A DNA stretch of 54,972 bases, from contig CABSMJ010000013.1 in the NCBI GenBank assembly GCA_902478785.1, forward strand, positions 1 to 54,972. The letters are read 5' to 3'. The stretch's first letter is position 1. The number at the start of each line of letters is the position of its first letter. Made by a program: the position numbers and the translations under genes. The notes beneath the pieces were generated by a model that was not told where the DNA came from, did not search any database, and saw nothing but the letters and a program-made list of their open reading frames with translations. The DNA is from an uncultured Oscillospiraceae bacterium. GTDB lineage: Bacteria; Bacillota; Clostridia; Oscillospirales; Oscillospiraceae. Positions 53,913-54,972 of this stretch are shown piece by piece.

Positions 53913-54972
53913 ATGAACGAACTGGAACTCAAATACGGCTGTAACCCCAACCAAAAGCCCTCCCGCATCTTTATGCGGGACGGCAGTGACCTGCCCATCA
54001 CGGTTTTGAACGGCAAGCCCGGCTACATCAACTTTCTGGATGCTCTGAACTCCTGGCAGCTGGTCAAGGAGCTCAAGGCCGCCACCGGCCTGCCCTCCGC
54101 CGCCAGCTTCAAGCACGTCTCCCCCGCCGGCGCCGCCGTGGGATTGCCCTTGTCCGAGGTGGACAAGAAGATCTACTTCGTGGACGAGACGGCGGAGCTG
54201 AGCCCCATTGCCTGCGCCTACATCCGGGCCCGGGGCGCCGACCGGCTGTGCTCCTACGGCGACTGGGCGGCTCTCTCCGACGTGTGCGACGCCGCCACCG
54301 CCCGGTATTTGAAGTACGAGGTCTCCGACGGCATCATCGCCCCCGGCTACACCGACGAGGCCCTGGAGATCCTCAAGACCAAGAAGAAGGGCAACTACAA
54401 CGTGGTGCAAATTGACCCGGACTATGTCCCTGCTCCCCAAGAGTACAAGGATGTGTTCGGCGTCACCTTCCAGCAGGGCCGCAACAACTTCAAGATCGAC
54501 GAGGCGCTGCTCACCAACATCGTCACCGAGAACAAGGACCTGCCTCAGCAGGCTAAGGTGGACATGATCGTGGCCCTCATCACCCTCAAGTACACCCAGT
54601 CCAACTCCGTGTGCTATGTCAAGGACGGCCAGGCCATCGGCGTGGGCGCCGGCCAGCAAAGCCGCATCCACTGCACCCGTCTGGCGGGCAACAAGGCCGA
54701 CAACTGGTACCTGCGCCAGCACCCCAAGGTATTGGGCCTCCAGTTCGTGGAGGGCATCCGCCGGCCTGACCGGGACAACGCCATCGACATCTACACCTCC
54801 GACGAGTATGAGGACATCCTGGCCGACGGCGTGTGGCAGCAGACCTTCACCGTCAAGCCCGAGGTGCTAACGGCGGAGGAGAAAAAGGCCTGGATCGCCA
54901 CCCAGACCGGTGTCACTGTGGGCTCCGACGCCTTCTTCCCCTTCGGCGACAATGTGGAGCGGGCCCGGAAGT
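53913..54972 (+). CDS. Stand-alone AICAR transformylase (3' end outside window)
   Basis: Formylates AICAR to FAICAR using 10-formyl-THF. The frame is open from ATG 53913 (GGGAGCGG upstream) to the window end, 353 residues. It corresponds to the C-terminal domain of PurH: LKYGCNPNQKPSRIF begins the domain, and SFKHVSPAGAAVGLPL contains the catalytic Lys-His pair (about residue 68). IGVGAGQQSRIHCTRLAGNK (about 240) and SDAFFPFGDNVERA near the end are also conserved. The cyclohydrolase domain of PurH is absent. Confidence 0.93.
   Translation, partial: MNELELKYGCNPNQKPSRIFMRDGSDLPITVLNGKPGYINFLDALNSWQLVKELKAATGLPSAASFKHVSPAGAAVGLPLSEVDKKIYFVDETAELSPIACAYIRARGADRLCSYGDWAALSDVCDAATARYLKYEVSDGIIAPGYTDEALEILKTKKKGNYNVVQIDPDYVPAPQEYKDVFGVTFQQGRNNFKIDEALLTNIVTENKDLPQQAKVDMIVALITLKYTQSNSVCYVKDGQAIGVGAGQQSRIHCTRLAGNKADNWYLRQHPKVLGLQFVEGIRRPDRDNAIDIYTSDEYEDILADGVWQQTFTVKPEVLTAEEKKAWIATQTGVTVGSDAFFPFGDNVERARK

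Noticed and set aside
1..54972. CRISPR arrays, prophage, transposons, tRNA genes, defence systems
   Set aside because: No regularly spaced repeats, integrase, transposase, tRNA cloverleaf or known defence gene was recognised; the window reads as core metabolism and regulation.

Overview
The window is a gene-dense, high-GC stretch of a low-GC-phylum (Firmicutes) chromosome. T-box leaders sit in front of thrS and cysS. A TPP riboswitch, a ZTP riboswitch and a BirA-type operator control thiamine, purine and biotin genes. Promoters are near-consensus sigma-A type (TTGACA-17-TATAAT), ribosome binding sites are strong AGGAGG types, and almost every operon ends in an intrinsic terminator. The gene content (rubrerythrin-like ferritin, two-gene SufCB, ferredoxin-tailed aldo/keto reductase, stand-alone IMP cyclohydrolase) suits a strictly anaerobic gut clostridium of the Oscillospirales (Flavonifractor/Lawsonibacter-like); this placement is inference. 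I saw no prophage, insertion sequence, CRISPR array, tRNA or rRNA.

Layout. 1-1622: thrS (cut by the window edge) and its T-box. 1.8-5.2 kb: a LysR regulator, a DUF2089 regulator with a membrane partner, and sufCB. 5.4-13.5 kb: ferritin-like protein, HD hydrolase, zinc-ribbon protein, glpK divergent from a monoglyceride-lipase-like hydrolase, membrane proteins, a family-4 uracil-DNA glycosylase, bioY and a cupin regulator. 13.6-16.7 kb: cysS with T-box and an XRE regulator with a membrane tail. 16.7-18.7 kb: a four-gene ECF sigma/anti-sigma operon. 18.8-21.2 kb: YitT and PepD. 21.2-28.1 kb: a TPP-riboswitch operon thiM-thiE-(HAD-TenA)-ABC importer-M20 hydrolase, which looks like a thiamine-salvage unit. 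28.2-30.2 kb: Dus, a GNAT and a small membrane protein. 30.3-32.2 kb: prfC with an unusual leader that carries a second copy of the prfC start. 32.4-35.9 kb: a GlnK/GlnL-like two-component pair and a PfoR-like membrane protein preceded by 10-bp-phased repeats. 36-39 kb: MarR, MATE pump and aldo/keto reductase. 39-43.1 kb: pstSCAB plus a HAD protein. 43.5-46.5 kb: a divergent glycolipid operon of two GT4 enzymes around a TVP38 protein. 46.6-48.4 kb: a PatB-type lyase and a YfcE-type phosphodiesterase separated by a 26-bp hairpin. 48.5 kb to the end: purE-C-F-M-N-O and AICAR transformylase under a ZTP riboswitch.

The most interesting items are: (1) the prfC leader, a 15-codon ORF that copies the RF3 N-terminus with only synonymous changes and whose stop codon lies in a terminator-like hairpin, suggesting release-factor autoregulation; (2) the 26-bp fully paired hairpin at 47865-47925, whose only non-Watson-Crick pairs are G-U on one strand; (3) four TTTC-hexamers in exact 10-bp register upstream of the PfoR-like gene; (4) the HAD-TenA fusion and M20 hydrolase in the thiamine operon; (5) a Pho-box-like triple repeat between pstS and a glycolipid operon.
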